A stretch of DNA of 64,000 bases from Marinobacter sp. THAF197a (GCF_009363275.1 NZ_CP045324.1:3410001-3474000), one strand, 5' to 3'; counted from the first letter of the stretch, positions 8,295-17,076 are shown. A program made the numbers and translations. Notes: generated by a model from the sequence alone, not told the origin.

Positions 8295-9494
8295 TCAGGC
8301 CGCTTGTTCTGCGGCCTTCTCCCGGGCTACGGCTGCCGGCGCTCCTAATGACAACAAAACCGCACCTACCGAACAGGCCAGCATACTCAGGGTAATAGGC
8401 AGCAAAGCCTCGCCACCAAAGGCCGATGACAAGGCACTGATCGCACCGGCCAGAGTGAACTGGGACGCCCCCAGCATAGCCGCGGCCGTACCCCCCATGT
8501 GGGGAAAGAATTCAAGGGCGTTGGCCATATTGTTCGGCACAATCCCGCCCTGGCAACCTACCGCAGCGATGATAAATCCGGCTACCGCCCACAAGGGCCC
8601 ATCCAGCAACACCACCGACACCAGACCCACCAGCATCACGAACTGGATGATGACCTGCACCCTTAACAGCACCACGGAAGAAAAGGTGCGCAGTAGCGGC
8701 CGGTTAATCAGGTTGAGCGCTGCCATCACTCCGATATTGGCGGCAAACAGAATGGAAAACGTGCTGTTCGACAGCCCAAACCACTCCTGATAGATAAACG
8801 AAGAATGGGTGATAAACAGCATCATGCTGCTGAAACACATCACCTGGATGCCGACAAAACGCATGGTCGTGCGATGCTTGAGCACCAGCACATAGTTGGT
8901 CACCAGTGTTTTGACCGGCGTGGTTGCCCGGGGCCGGGGTTTGAGCCGGGGAAACAAAGCCAGTTGCAGGACCACGGCCAGGAAGAACGCGTAGGCCGCC
9001 AGGAATACGTAGATCCAGTGCCAGTCACCCAGCGCCAGCATGAGGGCGCCAAGAGACGGAGCCGCCGCAGGGGCAATAAACATGATCAGCCCGATCAACC
9101 CGAACAGTCTGGCTGCTTCCTGGCCACCCACCTGATCTCTCACAATAGCGGGCACCGACACCGCACAGAATGCGCCGCCAATACCCTGGACCACCCGCCA
9201 GGCAATCATGCTGGACAGGTTATCCGCCAGCGCTATCATCAGGCTGGCCAGAGCAAACACCGCCAGCCCGATAAACAGGATGTTGCGGCGGCCATAACGG
9301 TCAGATAACGGCCCGCCCACCAGTTGGGCCATGCCCAGAGTTGCCACATAGGCGCTCAGCGTTAGGCCCACATCGGCATGGGGAATGGCAAAATCCCGGG
9401 CAATGGCCGGAAATGCGGGCAGGTAGGCATCCAGGGCCAGGGGCCCAAGTGCGACGGTCATACCAAGCAGAAGTGCAAGCTGAAAATGCGACAA
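8295..9494 (-). CDS. Bcr/CflA-family MFS drug or metabolite exporter
   Basis: A 399-aa inner-membrane protein with about twelve hydrophobic segments. The DHA1 Bcr/CflA signatures are LDAYLPAFPAIA in TM1 (about 22-33), GGPLSDRYGRRNIL in the loop 2-3 motif A (about 60-73) and RVVQGIGGAFC in TM4. Family members export chloramphenicol, bicyclomycin, sulfonamides or dipeptides, and some export siderophores. A Fur-like site 28-46 bases before the start hints at an iron-linked role here, but no siderophore biosynthesis gene is in view. Confidence 0.88.
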   Translation of the reverse strand: MSHFQLALLLGMTVALGPLALDAYLPAFPAIARDFAIPHADVGLTLSAYVATLGMAQLVGGPLSDRYGRRNILFIGLAVFALASLMIALADNLSSMIAWRVVQGIGGAFCAVSVPAIVRDQVGGQEAARLFGLIGLIMFIAPAAAPSLGALMLALGDWHWIYVFLAAYAFFLAVVLQLALFPRLKPRPRATTPVKTLVTNYVLVLKHRTTMRFVGIQVMCFSSMMLFITHSSFIYQEWFGLSNSTFSILFAANIGVMAALNLINRPLLRTFSSVVLLRVQVIIQFVMLVGLVSVVLLDGPLWAVAGFIIAAVGCQGGIVPNNMANALEFFPHMGGTAAAMLGASQFTLAGAISALSSAFGGEALLPITLSMLACSVGAVLLSLGAPAAVAREKAAEQAA

Positions 9495-9521
9495 GATCTA
9501 CCTCCAGAGACAAGGTAGATA

Positions 9522-9540
9522 GCTAACAATAATTATGATC
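9522..9540 (-). promoter_or_regulatory. Candidate Fur box upstream of the MFS exporter
   Basis: On the minus strand GATCATAATTATTGTTAGC matches the Fur consensus at 13 of 19 positions. It is 28-46 bases upstream of the exporter start. Matches of this quality also occur by chance in AT-rich spacers; the support is that three consecutive genes each carry one. Confidence 0.45.
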
Positions 9541-9570
9541 GCCTGGCAATCAGCGCTTTCCGAAAGCCAC

Positions 9571-10008
9571 CTAATTCAGCACACACTCATGACTGTAAGT
9601 CTGGCTCAGTTCCCGGCGCCGCTGCCGTAGACTGTTGCCCCGATCATTGCCATAACCGGCGCGAAGCCTAGCCTGTAAACGGTCCAGTTGCTTGCGGTAC
9701 TGCTCGCACTGCCGGGTACGGACTTCCTCCGCCTGCTGAGATTTGGCGTAACGATTCTTGCTGTTGGGCGAGAGCAGCTGGTCTAACTCTTTGCGGTTCC
9801 GGGTTACCCGGTCAGACTGCCGGATATTCTCTACCATCGGCATGGTGGTGGTTGGCCGCACCTGCACCCGATGGTGCTCGTCCAGCATCGGCGGCGTGTC
9901 GGAAAAGTGAATGGAGCCGTTGGCATCGGTCCAGCGATAGATTTCCGCCTGAGTCGGCAGCGAGAGGAAAAGACATAGGCAAAACGGCAGGGCCTTGATC
10001 CTTGGCAT
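9571..10008 (-). CDS. DUF4124-domain exported protein
   Basis: A 145-aa secreted protein. The ATG at 10008 is chosen because AGGATG precedes it and the protein then opens with a clean signal peptide (MPRIKALPFCLCLFLSLPTQA). The DUF4124 core follows at once: EIYRWTDANGSIHFSDTPP. The remainder (about 60-145) is polar and Arg/Gln-rich and looks helical (coiled-coil-like RQCEQYRKQLDRLQARLR), ending with Cys near the C-terminus. DUF4124 proteins are common periplasmic proteins of unknown function in gammaproteobacteria. Confidence 0.82.
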   Translation of the reverse strand: MPRIKALPFCLCLFLSLPTQAEIYRWTDANGSIHFSDTPPMLDEHHRVQVRPTTTMPMVENIRQSDRVTRNRKELDQLLSPNSKNRYAKSQQAEEVRTRQCEQYRKQLDRLQARLRAGYGNDRGNSLRQRRRELSQTYSHECVLN

Positions 10009-10047
10009 GGGTTCACATCCTGTGAAGTTGTTGGTGCTCGAGTGTGC

Positions 10048-10073
10048 CGGTGCCAGGCAGAAACCTGGCACCG
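10048..10073 (-). terminator. Hairpin after glcF
   Basis: CGGTGCCAGG and CCTGGCACCG form a perfect 10-bp stem around a six-base loop, 44 bases after the glcF stop. There is no uridine run on the minus strand, so it may stabilise the 3' end or act with Rho. Confidence 0.5.
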
Positions 10074-10116
10074 AGTCAGACTATAACCGATGACGAGCGG
10101 TTTTGCAGGAACCGTG

Positions 10117-11325
10117 TCACCGGTCCAGCAGCTCGATCCAATGCTGAACGGGCACGTCTGAGCGGGACTCCAGATGCAGCTGACAGCCGATATTGGCGGT
10201 CACAATCCGCACCGGGTCATCGATGGTCAACGCTTCCAGCTTGTTACTCAGCAGCTTCTGGCTCATCTCCGGCTGGGTGATCGAATAGGTTCCCGCCGAA
10301 CCACAGCAAAGATGCTTGTCTTTGGTGGCGGCCAGATCAATGCCGGCACGGGTCAGCACCTGCTCCACCACACCGTTTTGCTTCATGGCGTGCTGCAGGG
10401 TACAGGGGCAATGGAATGCCACCTTACCTGCCTGGGCACTGGCTTTCAGAGGTTCCAGATCCTCTTTCAGCAAAAAGGCGCCGAGATCGGTGCACAGTTC
10501 GCTTACCCTGCGCGCCTTGTTGGCATACACCGGGTCTTCCCGGAGCAGATGACCATAATCCTGCACCATGGCGCCACAGCCAGACGCCGTCATCACGATA
10601 GCTTCCGCCCCCGCCTCGATGGCCGGCCACCAGGCATCGATGTTCCGGCGCATCTGCTCCAGACCGCGCTCGTGCTCGGACAGGTGGTAATTCACCGCGC
10701 CACAACAGCCAGCCTGGGGCGCTTCCACCAGGGTAATGCCCAGCTTATCCAGCACCCGGGCTGTCGCCGCATTGGTGTTGGGGGCCGCCGAGGGCTGCAC
10801 GCATCCGGCAAGCCCCAGCACAATGCGGTTGTGGCTTGAAGCCGGCCAGGGGCTGGCCTGACGGCGTGGCGGCACCTTGGTACGGAGCTTTTCCGGCAGC
10901 ATCGGCCGGAATGCCTGCCCGGCCCGCAGCAGCAAGCCGAACAACCGGCGATTGGGCAGCACCCGGGTGAGCGCCCAGCGCAGCCATTTTTCTTTCGGCT
11001 TGCGGGGCAGCTCCTCCTCCAGCAAGCCACGGCTGATATCCACCAGGCGACCATACTGAACACCGGAGGGGCACGTTGTCTCGCAGCTGCGGCAGGTCAG
11101 GCAGCGGTCCAGGTGCTCCCGGGTCTTCTCTGTCACTTCCCCGCCTTCCAGAAACATCTTCATCAGGTAGATCCGGCCCCGGGGGCCGTCTCGCTCGTCG
11201 TTCAGTTCCTGATAGGTGGGGCAGGTTGCGGTGCAAAAACCGCAGTGCACACAGGCCCGGAGGATTTCTTCCGCCTCCTGGCCTTCGGATGTATTGGCAA
11301 ATTGCTGAACCAGATTCGTTTGCAT
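10117..11325 (-). CDS. glcF: Glycolate oxidase iron-sulfur subunit GlcF
   Basis: A 402-aa protein with two [4Fe-4S] ferredoxin motifs, Cys25-28-31-35 (CVHCGFCTATCP) and Cys75-78-81-85 (CLTCRSCETTCP), followed by two CCG-type domains (GCVQPS, AGCCGAVNY, PCTLQH, LCCGSAGTY). In the GlcDEF complex it passes electrons from glycolate oxidation towards quinone. The ATG at 11325 starts two bases after the glcE stop; an upstream TTG would overlap glcE. It is the last gene of the glcG-D-E-F operon. Confidence 0.95.
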   Translation of the reverse strand: MQTNLVQQFANTSEGQEAEEILRACVHCGFCTATCPTYQELNDERDGPRGRIYLMKMFLEGGEVTEKTREHLDRCLTCRSCETTCPSGVQYGRLVDISRGLLEEELPRKPKEKWLRWALTRVLPNRRLFGLLLRAGQAFRPMLPEKLRTKVPPRRQASPWPASSHNRIVLGLAGCVQPSAAPNTNAATARVLDKLGITLVEAPQAGCCGAVNYHLSEHERGLEQMRRNIDAWWPAIEAGAEAIVMTASGCGAMVQDYGHLLREDPVYANKARRVSELCTDLGAFLLKEDLEPLKASAQAGKVAFHCPCTLQHAMKQNGVVEQVLTRAGIDLAATKDKHLCCGSAGTYSITQPEMSQKLLSNKLEALTIDDPVRIVTANIGCQLHLESRSDVPVQHWIELLDR

Positions 11326-11327
11326 GA

Positions 11328-12395
11328 TTACAACCAACTATAAAGGCGGCCGGGATTAAACAGGCCGTCGGGGTCAAACGAGTTTTTTACGCGGCGCTGA
11401 ATGGTTTTCAGCGCTTCTGGTGGCGATTGCATCACCTCGCCCCGGCGGTCGCCGCCGCGGAACAGGCTGACCTGACCACCCGCTGACCGCGCCAGCTTTT
11501 CCATGTCGGCAAGGGTGGCGTCACCACGATACCAGCGCTGGCCGCCCACCCAGTCCATCAGCCAGGGGCCCGGCAGATCCTCGGTGGGCGCGGTTGATCC
11601 CACTGAAAAGCGCCAGAGGGGCGTCTCGGCATCGGAGAAGAACCCATGCTGCATATCCCGGACCTGCTGCCAGAAGCGGTCGCCGTCTTCCACGGCCTCA
11701 CCAGACCATTTCTCGGCGGTCGCCTCAACAGCCGAACGTGCGCCAGACAAACGCAGGTACACCTTGCCATCCACCCAGCAGGCGCCGGTGATGGGCTTGG
11801 GCTCGCCGGCCCGGCGGTTCATGTAGTCGATCACCTCATCCATGGCCATATCCTGGACCAGGGTGACGGAAGCCGCCGGTTTCGGCATCACTTTCAGGCT
11901 GATCTCAGTCATCACGCCCAGAGTACCCATGGCGCCAGCGTGTAACCGGGACACATCGTAACCGGCCACGTTCTTCATCACCTGGCCGCCAAACCTGAGG
12001 TGTTCACCCTTGCCGTTCAGTAGCCGAATGCCCAGCACCTGATCCCTCACCGATCCTGTCCACGGGCGGGCGGGGCCGGACAGGTTGCAGGCCAGCGTGC
12101 CGCCAATGGTGGAGGCTTCGCTGAAACGAGGCGGTTCAAAGTGCAGGCACTGGCCTTCTGCCGCCAGCGCTTCTTCAATATCTTTGAGGGGTGTACCGGC
12201 CCGCACCGTCAGCACCAGCTCAACCGGGTGATACTCCACAATGCCGGTGTGACTGGCCAGGCTCAGGGTCTCGGCGTCTGCGCTTGGTTCACGGCCCATG
12301 AACGCCTTGCTGCCGCCGCCAACAATATTCAGCTTGTTCCCGTTCTGCCGGGCCTGAAGCACCTGCTCCTGCAGTTGTTGAATCTGATCAGCCAT
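11328..12395 (-). CDS. glcE: Glycolate oxidase FAD-binding subunit GlcE
   Basis: A 355-aa protein starting at the ATG that overlaps the end of glcD by 8 bp; an in-frame TTG 42 bases earlier is less likely. The N-terminal half is a PCMH-type FAD-binding domain (NIVGGGSKAFMGR; GGTLACNLSGPARPW; MKNVAGYDVSRLHAGAMGTLGV). The C-terminal half is shorter than in GlcD, as usual for GlcE. It forms the flavoprotein part of glycolate oxidase with GlcD. Confidence 0.95.
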   Translation of the reverse strand: MADQIQQLQEQVLQARQNGNKLNIVGGGSKAFMGREPSADAETLSLASHTGIVEYHPVELVLTVRAGTPLKDIEEALAAEGQCLHFEPPRFSEASTIGGTLACNLSGPARPWTGSVRDQVLGIRLLNGKGEHLRFGGQVMKNVAGYDVSRLHAGAMGTLGVMTEISLKVMPKPAASVTLVQDMAMDEVIDYMNRRAGEPKPITGACWVDGKVYLRLSGARSAVEATAEKWSGEAVEDGDRFWQQVRDMQHGFFSDAETPLWRFSVGSTAPTEDLPGPWLMDWVGGQRWYRGDATLADMEKLARSAGGQVSLFRGGDRRGEVMQSPPEALKTIQRRVKNSFDPDGLFNPGRLYSWL

Positions 12396-13875
12396 GGCTG
12401 GCACCCGCCTGTTCGTGTTTGTGTTGCTTGTGTTCAATAGAGCGATATTCCTGGCAGAACCGCAGCGTAGGCACCCCCTTGCCCGGATTCAGGATGCCAG
12501 TGGGGTCGAAGGCCGCTTTCACATCGTGGAACTGCTGCAATTCTTCATCGTTGAACTGCACGGCCATCTGGCGGATTTTCTCCACACCTACCCCATGTTC
12601 GCCGGTTATGCAGCCACCCACTTCCACACACAGAGACAAAATGGCACTACCGAAGGCCTCGGCGCTCTCGAACTCGCCGGGCACATTGGCATCAAACAGA
12701 ATCAACGGGTGCAGGTTGCCGTCGCCGGCGTGGAACACGTTGGCTACCCGCAAGCCGAACCGCTCAGACATGGCCTCCATTTCCAGAAGCACCTTGGCCA
12801 GGTGTCGGCGCGGAATCGTGCCGTCCATGCAGTAGTAGTCAGGCGAGATTCGACCCACCGCCGGGAATGCTGATTTACGACCTTTCCACAACAGCGCACG
12901 CTCCGCCTCGCTGGAGGACGTGCGAATGGACGTGGCGCCCAGTTTCCGGAACACCGCTTCTGCCTCGGCAATGTGCTCGTGCACCTCTTCTTCGGTGCCA
13001 TCCACTTCGCACAACAGCAAGGCTTTGGCATCTCTCGGGTAGCCAGCCTGGCAAAAATCATCGGCGGCAATGATGGCGTGGCCATCCATCATTTCCAGCC
13101 CGCCGGGTATGATGCCGTGGGCGATCACGCCACCGACGGCATCGCCGGCTTTCTCAATACTGTCAAAGCCTGCCATGATCACCTGGGCCACTTCCGGCTT
13201 GGGCAACAGCTTAACCTTCACTTCCGTAACCACACCCAGAAGGCCCTCGGAACCGGTGAGCAAGGCCAGCAAGTCCATACCACAACTGTCCAGCCCGTCG
13301 CTGCCCACCGTTACCCGGTCGCCTTCGGCGGTGACAATCTCCACACTGAGAAGGTTGTGGACCGTCAGCCCGTACTTCAGGCAGTGCACGCCGCCAGAGT
13401 TTTCCGCCACATTACCGCCGATGGTGCAGGCAATCTGGGATGACGGGTCCGGCCCGTAATAGAGACCATGCTGTGCCGCTTCTTCACTGATGGCCAGGTT
13501 ACGAACTCCGGGTTGCAGCCGGGCCGTCCGGGCCAGCGGGTCAATTTCCAGAATACGGTTGAACTTGGCTAGCGACAGCACCACGCCCTCTTTGTGGGGC
13601 ATGGCACCTGCGCACAAACCTGTACCGGCGCCGCGGGCCACCACGGGCACACCCTGCTCATGGCAGATTCGCATGACCCGCTGCACCTGCTGTACGGTCT
13701 CTGGCAGCACCACCAGCATGGGCATTTCCCGGTACATGGCCAGGCCATCGCACTCATAGGGCTTCAGGGTTTCGTCATCGGTAATGACAAACTCCGGGTC
13801 GATAAAGGCCCGGAGCTGTTCAGCCAATTCCGTTTTAGTTAACCCCGATTTGGTGGCATGTGATGTGGTTGTCAT
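12388..13875 (-). CDS. glcD: Glycolate oxidase catalytic FAD subunit GlcD
   Basis: A 495-aa FAD-linked oxidase. The PCMH FAD domain carries VVARGAGTGLCAGAMP (about 81-96), SSQIACTIGGNVAENSGG (about 145-162) and GSEGLLGVVTEV. The C-terminal FAD-linked oxidase domain shows HAGDGNLHPLI and CITGEHGVGVEK, residues for substrate and flavin in the GlcD / D-lactate dehydrogenase family. It oxidises glycolate (and often D-lactate) to glyoxylate. It follows the glcG-like gene by 15 bp and shares the operon controlled from the glcC intergenic operators. No malate synthase G gene follows in this window. Confidence 0.95.
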   Translation of the reverse strand: MTTTSHATKSGLTKTELAEQLRAFIDPEFVITDDETLKPYECDGLAMYREMPMLVVLPETVQQVQRVMRICHEQGVPVVARGAGTGLCAGAMPHKEGVVLSLAKFNRILEIDPLARTARLQPGVRNLAISEEAAQHGLYYGPDPSSQIACTIGGNVAENSGGVHCLKYGLTVHNLLSVEIVTAEGDRVTVGSDGLDSCGMDLLALLTGSEGLLGVVTEVKVKLLPKPEVAQVIMAGFDSIEKAGDAVGGVIAHGIIPGGLEMMDGHAIIAADDFCQAGYPRDAKALLLCEVDGTEEEVHEHIAEAEAVFRKLGATSIRTSSSEAERALLWKGRKSAFPAVGRISPDYYCMDGTIPRRHLAKVLLEMEAMSERFGLRVANVFHAGDGNLHPLILFDANVPGEFESAEAFGSAILSLCVEVGGCITGEHGVGVEKIRQMAVQFNDEELQQFHDVKAAFDPTGILNPGKGVPTLRFCQEYRSIEHKQHKHEQAGASHG

Positions 13876-13890
13876 AACGTTCTCTGATTG

Positions 13891-14316
13891 TTATTGGCGC
13901 TGTTGTTCAAAGTAGTCGATACCCGCCTGAGCACAATCCATGTCCTGCTGCGGGGTGCCTGAGCTCAGACCAATCCCGCCGACCACCTCGCCATTCACCA
14001 GTACCGGCAAGCCCCCGCCCACCGTACTTAAACGGCCACCCACTTCGGTATGAATACCGAAGGCCAGATTGCCAGGCACGTTGGCCGCGTTGTATTCGTG
14101 GGTGGCTTTGCGCGCGGCGGCGGCCGTAAAGGCTTTGTCCTGGGCGATAATGACACTGGTGGTCTTGCCACCGTCCATGCGTTCAAACGCCACCAGGTTG
14201 CCGGATTCGTCCACTACCGCAATGCACATGGGTACACCGATGTCACGGGCCTTTTCGCTGGCGCCCCTGATCAGGAGCCGGGCATCCTCAAGATCCAGGC
14301 GATGGATGGTTAACAT
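13891..14316 (-). CDS. glcG: GlcG/HbpS-family protein, first gene of the glc operon
   Basis: A 141-aa GlcG/HbpS (DUF336, PF03928) protein: MCIAVVDESGNLVAFERMDG, AQDKAFTAAAARK and a C-terminal VVGGIGLSSGTPQQD. The ATG at 14316 is preceded by GAGGT, whereas an upstream TTG is not. HbpS-type proteins bind heme or cobalamin, but GlcG has no fixed biochemical role. Here it leads the operon, whereas in E. coli it follows glcF, which supports a genuine link with glycolate metabolism. Confidence 0.85.
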   Translation of the reverse strand: MLTIHRLDLEDARLLIRGASEKARDIGVPMCIAVVDESGNLVAFERMDGGKTTSVIIAQDKAFTAAAARKATHEYNAANVPGNLAFGIHTEVGGRLSTVGGGLPVLVNGEVVGGIGLSSGTPQQDMDCAQAGIDYFEQQRQ

Positions 14317-14402
14317 GGCTTCAACCTCGCTGACGTACAATTTCAGAATCTACAAACCTCAGAATACTCGCCATCAGCACAGAGATCGTCTATCGTTTTA
14401 GC

Positions 14403-14419
14403 AACTGGTCCTACCAGTT
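14403..14419. promoter_or_regulatory. FadR/GlcC-type operator, site 1
   Basis: AACTGGTCCTACCAGTT is a perfect 7-3-7 inverted repeat with the TGGTnnnACCA core bound by FadR-subfamily GntR regulators (FadR, LldR, PdhR). It lies in the glcG-glcC divergent spacer, 87 bases before the glcG start, and fits control by the adjacent GlcC. Confidence 0.75.
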
Positions 14420-14517
14420 TGTTAAATCCCGAAACATGGAATAATTCGTAACCTCCCGCCATTCATGAAGTTTGGCGGTACAGGCAGCCTCAGCAAAAAC
14501 GGATCCGTACAACCCGA

Positions 14518-14534
14518 AACTGGTCAGACCAGTA
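14518..14534. promoter_or_regulatory. FadR/GlcC-type operator, site 2
   Basis: AACTGGTCAGACCAGTA repeats site 1 with only the centre and last base changed; the first 16 bases retain the TGGTnnnACCA palindrome. It ends nine bases before the ATG at 14543, so bound protein would block glcC translation-proximal transcription. Two sites 115 bp apart could allow looping. Confidence 0.75.
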
Positions 14535-14542
14535 ATAAGATC

Positions 14543-15304
14543 ATGGGCATATCCAAAGAAATTTCCTATAAGCTTGAACACCTGATTCTGGAAGGCGGCC
14601 TGGCGCCAGGGCAGAAAATCCCCTCGGAACGGCAGCTATCAACCAAACTTGGGGTATCCCGATCGGTGGTGCGCGAGGCCCTGCATGAACTGCAGGCCCG
14701 TGGCGTCATCGAAACGCGCCACGGCAAGGGCTCGTTTGTTGCCAGCATCGTGCCGGAATCCGGAGTGCAGGGCGCGAACAGCCCGTTGATGTACCTCTAT
14801 CAGGGCCATACACGCACCCTCTATGACCTGCTGGAAGTGCGAGAGCAGCTGGAAGGTCAGGCGGCCTTTCTGGCCGCGCAACGTGCTACCAATCTGGACC
14901 GGCATCGCCTCACCCGGGCGTTCCGGGCACTGGAAAGCACAGACCCATTGAGCAACGCCCGCCCCGACCACGGCTTTCACCATGCCATTGTGGAGGCGTC
15001 CCACAATCCGATTCTGGTGCACATTCTGAGCGGCCTGAAGAACATGATGCTGCTGACCGTTCAGGCCTCGGTATCCAACCTGAACCCGAAAGAGGACATG
15101 CGCCGGAAAATCATGGGCCAGCACCGGCAGCTGTACGAGGCCATCATGGCCGGCAAACCGGACCAGGCACGCAAAGTGGCCACCGCCCACGTTCGCTTTG
15201 TGCGGCAAACCATGAAAGAAATGGAGAAAGAAGGCGATGAATTGCTGCGAATACCCGCCCCGGAAGATCTCGCCGATCTGCTGGGCGATTCAGGCTCACC
15301 GTGA
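14543..15304 (+). CDS. glcC: GntR-family regulator GlcC
   Basis: A 253-aa FadR-subfamily GntR regulator: winged HTH with KIPSERQLSTKLGVSRSVVREALHELQARGVIETRHGKGSFV (about 25-66), then an all-helical FCD ligand domain with the metal-binding Asp/His set (DHGFHHAIVEASHNPIL). The length from the ATG at 14543 matches E. coli GlcC (254 aa); an alternative ATG at 14465 would add 26 residues and place an operator inside the gene. Divergence from glcG-D-E-F and the LYDLLEVREQLEG segment typical of GlcC identify it. It presumably activates or represses glc genes in response to glycolate. Confidence 0.88.
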   Translation: MGISKEISYKLEHLILEGGLAPGQKIPSERQLSTKLGVSRSVVREALHELQARGVIETRHGKGSFVASIVPESGVQGANSPLMYLYQGHTRTLYDLLEVREQLEGQAAFLAAQRATNLDRHRLTRAFRALESTDPLSNARPDHGFHHAIVEASHNPILVHILSGLKNMMLLTVQASVSNLNPKEDMRRKIMGQHRQLYEAIMAGKPDQARKVATAHVRFVRQTMKEMEKEGDELLRIPAPEDLADLLGDSGSP

Positions 15305-15456
15305 GGTTAAAATTGTTTGCATTGATCATTGATTAGGCCAGAATGACCAACAGGCAAGTGCTTCGATTTTCACCAAAATCCAACAAAGCGGTATTGATTT
15401 CCACGGCAACAGTCCGTAAAACATGCGCTTTTGTATGACAGCCTCAGGAGTACCCC

Positions 15457-16227
15457 ATGGCGGAATCAGCGCCTCTGATTTGCAGGGACATCCACAAGAC
15501 CTTTGACAAACTCGAAGTTCTCAAGGGCATTTCTCTGGAAACCCGCAAAGGCGACGTGGTCTCGCTGATCGGCAGCTCAGGCTCTGGCAAGAGTACCTTC
15601 CTGCGTTGCATCAACCTGCTCGAAACCCCGACATCCGGCGACATTATCGTGCACGGTGACCCAATCCGGTTCAAAAACAACCGCAAGGGCGAGCGAATTC
15701 CGGCAGACAATCGCCAGGTGGAGCTGATCCGCGCGCGGCTGTCCATGGTTTTCCAAAGCTTCAACCTGTGGTCCCACATGACGGTGCTGGAGAACATCAT
15801 TGAAGCACCGGTAAATGTTCTCAAGATCCCCAAGAAAGAAGCCATTGAGCGGGCCGAGGCCTACCTTAACAAGGTGGGCATCTACGAACGCAAGGATTAC
15901 TACCCGGCCCAGATGTCCGGCGGCCAGCAGCAGCGCGCAGCCATCGCCCGTGCCTTGGCCATGGAGCCGGAAGTGATGCTGTTTGATGAACCCACCTCAG
16001 CGCTGGACCCGGAGCTGGTAGGTGAGGTTTTGAAGGTTATGCAGAGTCTGGCCGAGGAAGGCCGCACCATGATTGTGGTCACCCACGAGATGGCGTTTGC
16101 AAGGGATGTGTCCACTCAGGTCCTGTTCTTGCATCAGGGCGTTATTGAGGAGCAGGGTTCGCCGGACAAGGTCTTTGACCACCCGGATTCCGAACGCATG
16201 AAGCAATTTCTTGCTCCCAAGTTCTGA
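15457..16227 (+). CDS. aotP: Basic amino acid ABC transporter ATPase (AotP/HisP-like)
   Basis: A 256-aa ABC ATPase: Walker A GSSGSGKST (39-47), signature MSGGQQQR, Walker B VMLFDEPTSALDPE and switch His in VVTHEMAFARD. The LARAR-type insert with NRQVELIRARLSMVFQSFNLW is characteristic of the HisP/AotP/OccP group for arginine, ornithine, lysine and histidine. AGGAG lies six bases before the ATG. First gene of an importer operon (ATPase, binding protein, two permeases) that runs into astE, so arginine/ornithine is the favoured substrate. Confidence 0.9.
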   Translation: MAESAPLICRDIHKTFDKLEVLKGISLETRKGDVVSLIGSSGSGKSTFLRCINLLETPTSGDIIVHGDPIRFKNNRKGERIPADNRQVELIRARLSMVFQSFNLWSHMTVLENIIEAPVNVLKIPKKEAIERAEAYLNKVGIYERKDYYPAQMSGGQQQRAAIARALAMEPEVMLFDEPTSALDPELVGEVLKVMQSLAEEGRTMIVVTHEMAFARDVSTQVLFLHQGVIEEQGSPDKVFDHPDSERMKQFLAPKF

Positions 16228-16228
16228 A

Positions 16229-16253
16229 CTCCGGTGCTATCTTGAAACCGGAG
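16229..16253 (+). other. Small hairpin between aotP and aotJ
   Basis: CTCCGGT and ACCGGAG form a 7-bp stem around an 11-base loop directly after the ATPase stop, without a T-run. It may protect or process the transcript upstream of the binding-protein gene. Confidence 0.35.
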
Positions 16254-16314
16254 ACGGAATAGAAACTTCCATAAAGAATAAAGCCCTAACGGCAACTTAC
16301 TGGAGAAGTGACAC

Positions 16315-17067
16315 ATGAAAAAACTGATTGTTGCAGCAAGCTGTGCCCTGGCCATGATCGCCGGCACCGCTCAGGCTCAGGACCGGAACCTGCGCATTGC
16401 ATTTGATATCCCCTACGAGCCGTTCGAATACCGAGACGAGAACGGCGAGCTGACCGGTTTCGAAGTGGAACTGGCTACCGCCATGTGTGAAGAACTGAAC
16501 GCCAACTGTGAATTCGTCATCCAGGCGTGGGACGGTATGATCCCGGGCCTGCTGGCTCGCAAGTTCGACCTGATCATGTCATCCATGTCGATCACCCCTG
16601 AGCGCGCCGAGCGTGTACTGTTCTCCGAGCCGTACTACATCACTCCGGGCGGCTGGTTCGGCCCTGACTCCTTCAACACCGACGTAACCGACATGGACGC
16701 CATGAAGGGCAAAAACATTGGTGTGCAGCGTGGCACCACCATGGACACCTACGTAACCGAGAACATGGGCGGCGTGGTTTCCATCAAGCGTTATACCACC
16801 GCTGAAGACATGGTTCTGGACCTGGAAGGCAATCGTCTGGACGCGGTCTTTGTTGATTACCCGGTGGGTGAGCAGACCATCCTTAACCGCGAAGGTTACA
16901 AAGAGGTCGGCGAACCGGTAAAACTCGGTGACGGTGTGGGCGTTGCCATGCGCAAGCGTGACACCCAGCTGGCCACAGATATCAACGCCGCGCTCAAGAA
17001 GCTGAAAGAAGATGGTACTTATGATGCCATCATGGAGAAGTACTTCAGCTACGACATCAAGATTTAA
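16315..17067 (+). CDS. aotJ: Periplasmic arginine/ornithine-binding protein (AotJ/HisJ family)
   Basis: A 250-aa exported family 3 solute-binding protein: signal peptide MKKLIVAASCALAMIAGTAQA, then RIAFDIPYEPFEYRDENGELTGFEVEL, SSMSITPERAERVLFSEPYY and GVQRGTTMDTYV, the canonical LAO/HisJ segments. The Asp in ENGELTGFEVEL and the Arg of the SITPERAER loop bind the amino acid headgroup in the family. GGAGAAG precedes the ATG. A strong hairpin follows its stop, a common way to raise binding-protein mRNA over the permease mRNA. Confidence 0.92.
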   Translation: MKKLIVAASCALAMIAGTAQAQDRNLRIAFDIPYEPFEYRDENGELTGFEVELATAMCEELNANCEFVIQAWDGMIPGLLARKFDLIMSSMSITPERAERVLFSEPYYITPGGWFGPDSFNTDVTDMDAMKGKNIGVQRGTTMDTYVTENMGGVVSIKRYTTAEDMVLDLEGNRLDAVFVDYPVGEQTILNREGYKEVGEPVKLGDGVGVAMRKRDTQLATDINAALKKLKEDGTYDAIMEKYFSYDIKI

Positions 17068-17076
17068 ACTGACCCC

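Noticed and set aside
14465..14542. Longer GlcC start at 14465
   Set aside because: It would add 26 low-similarity residues, contain an operator inside the coding region and exceed the usual GlcC length; it remains possible because neither start has a strong ribosome site.
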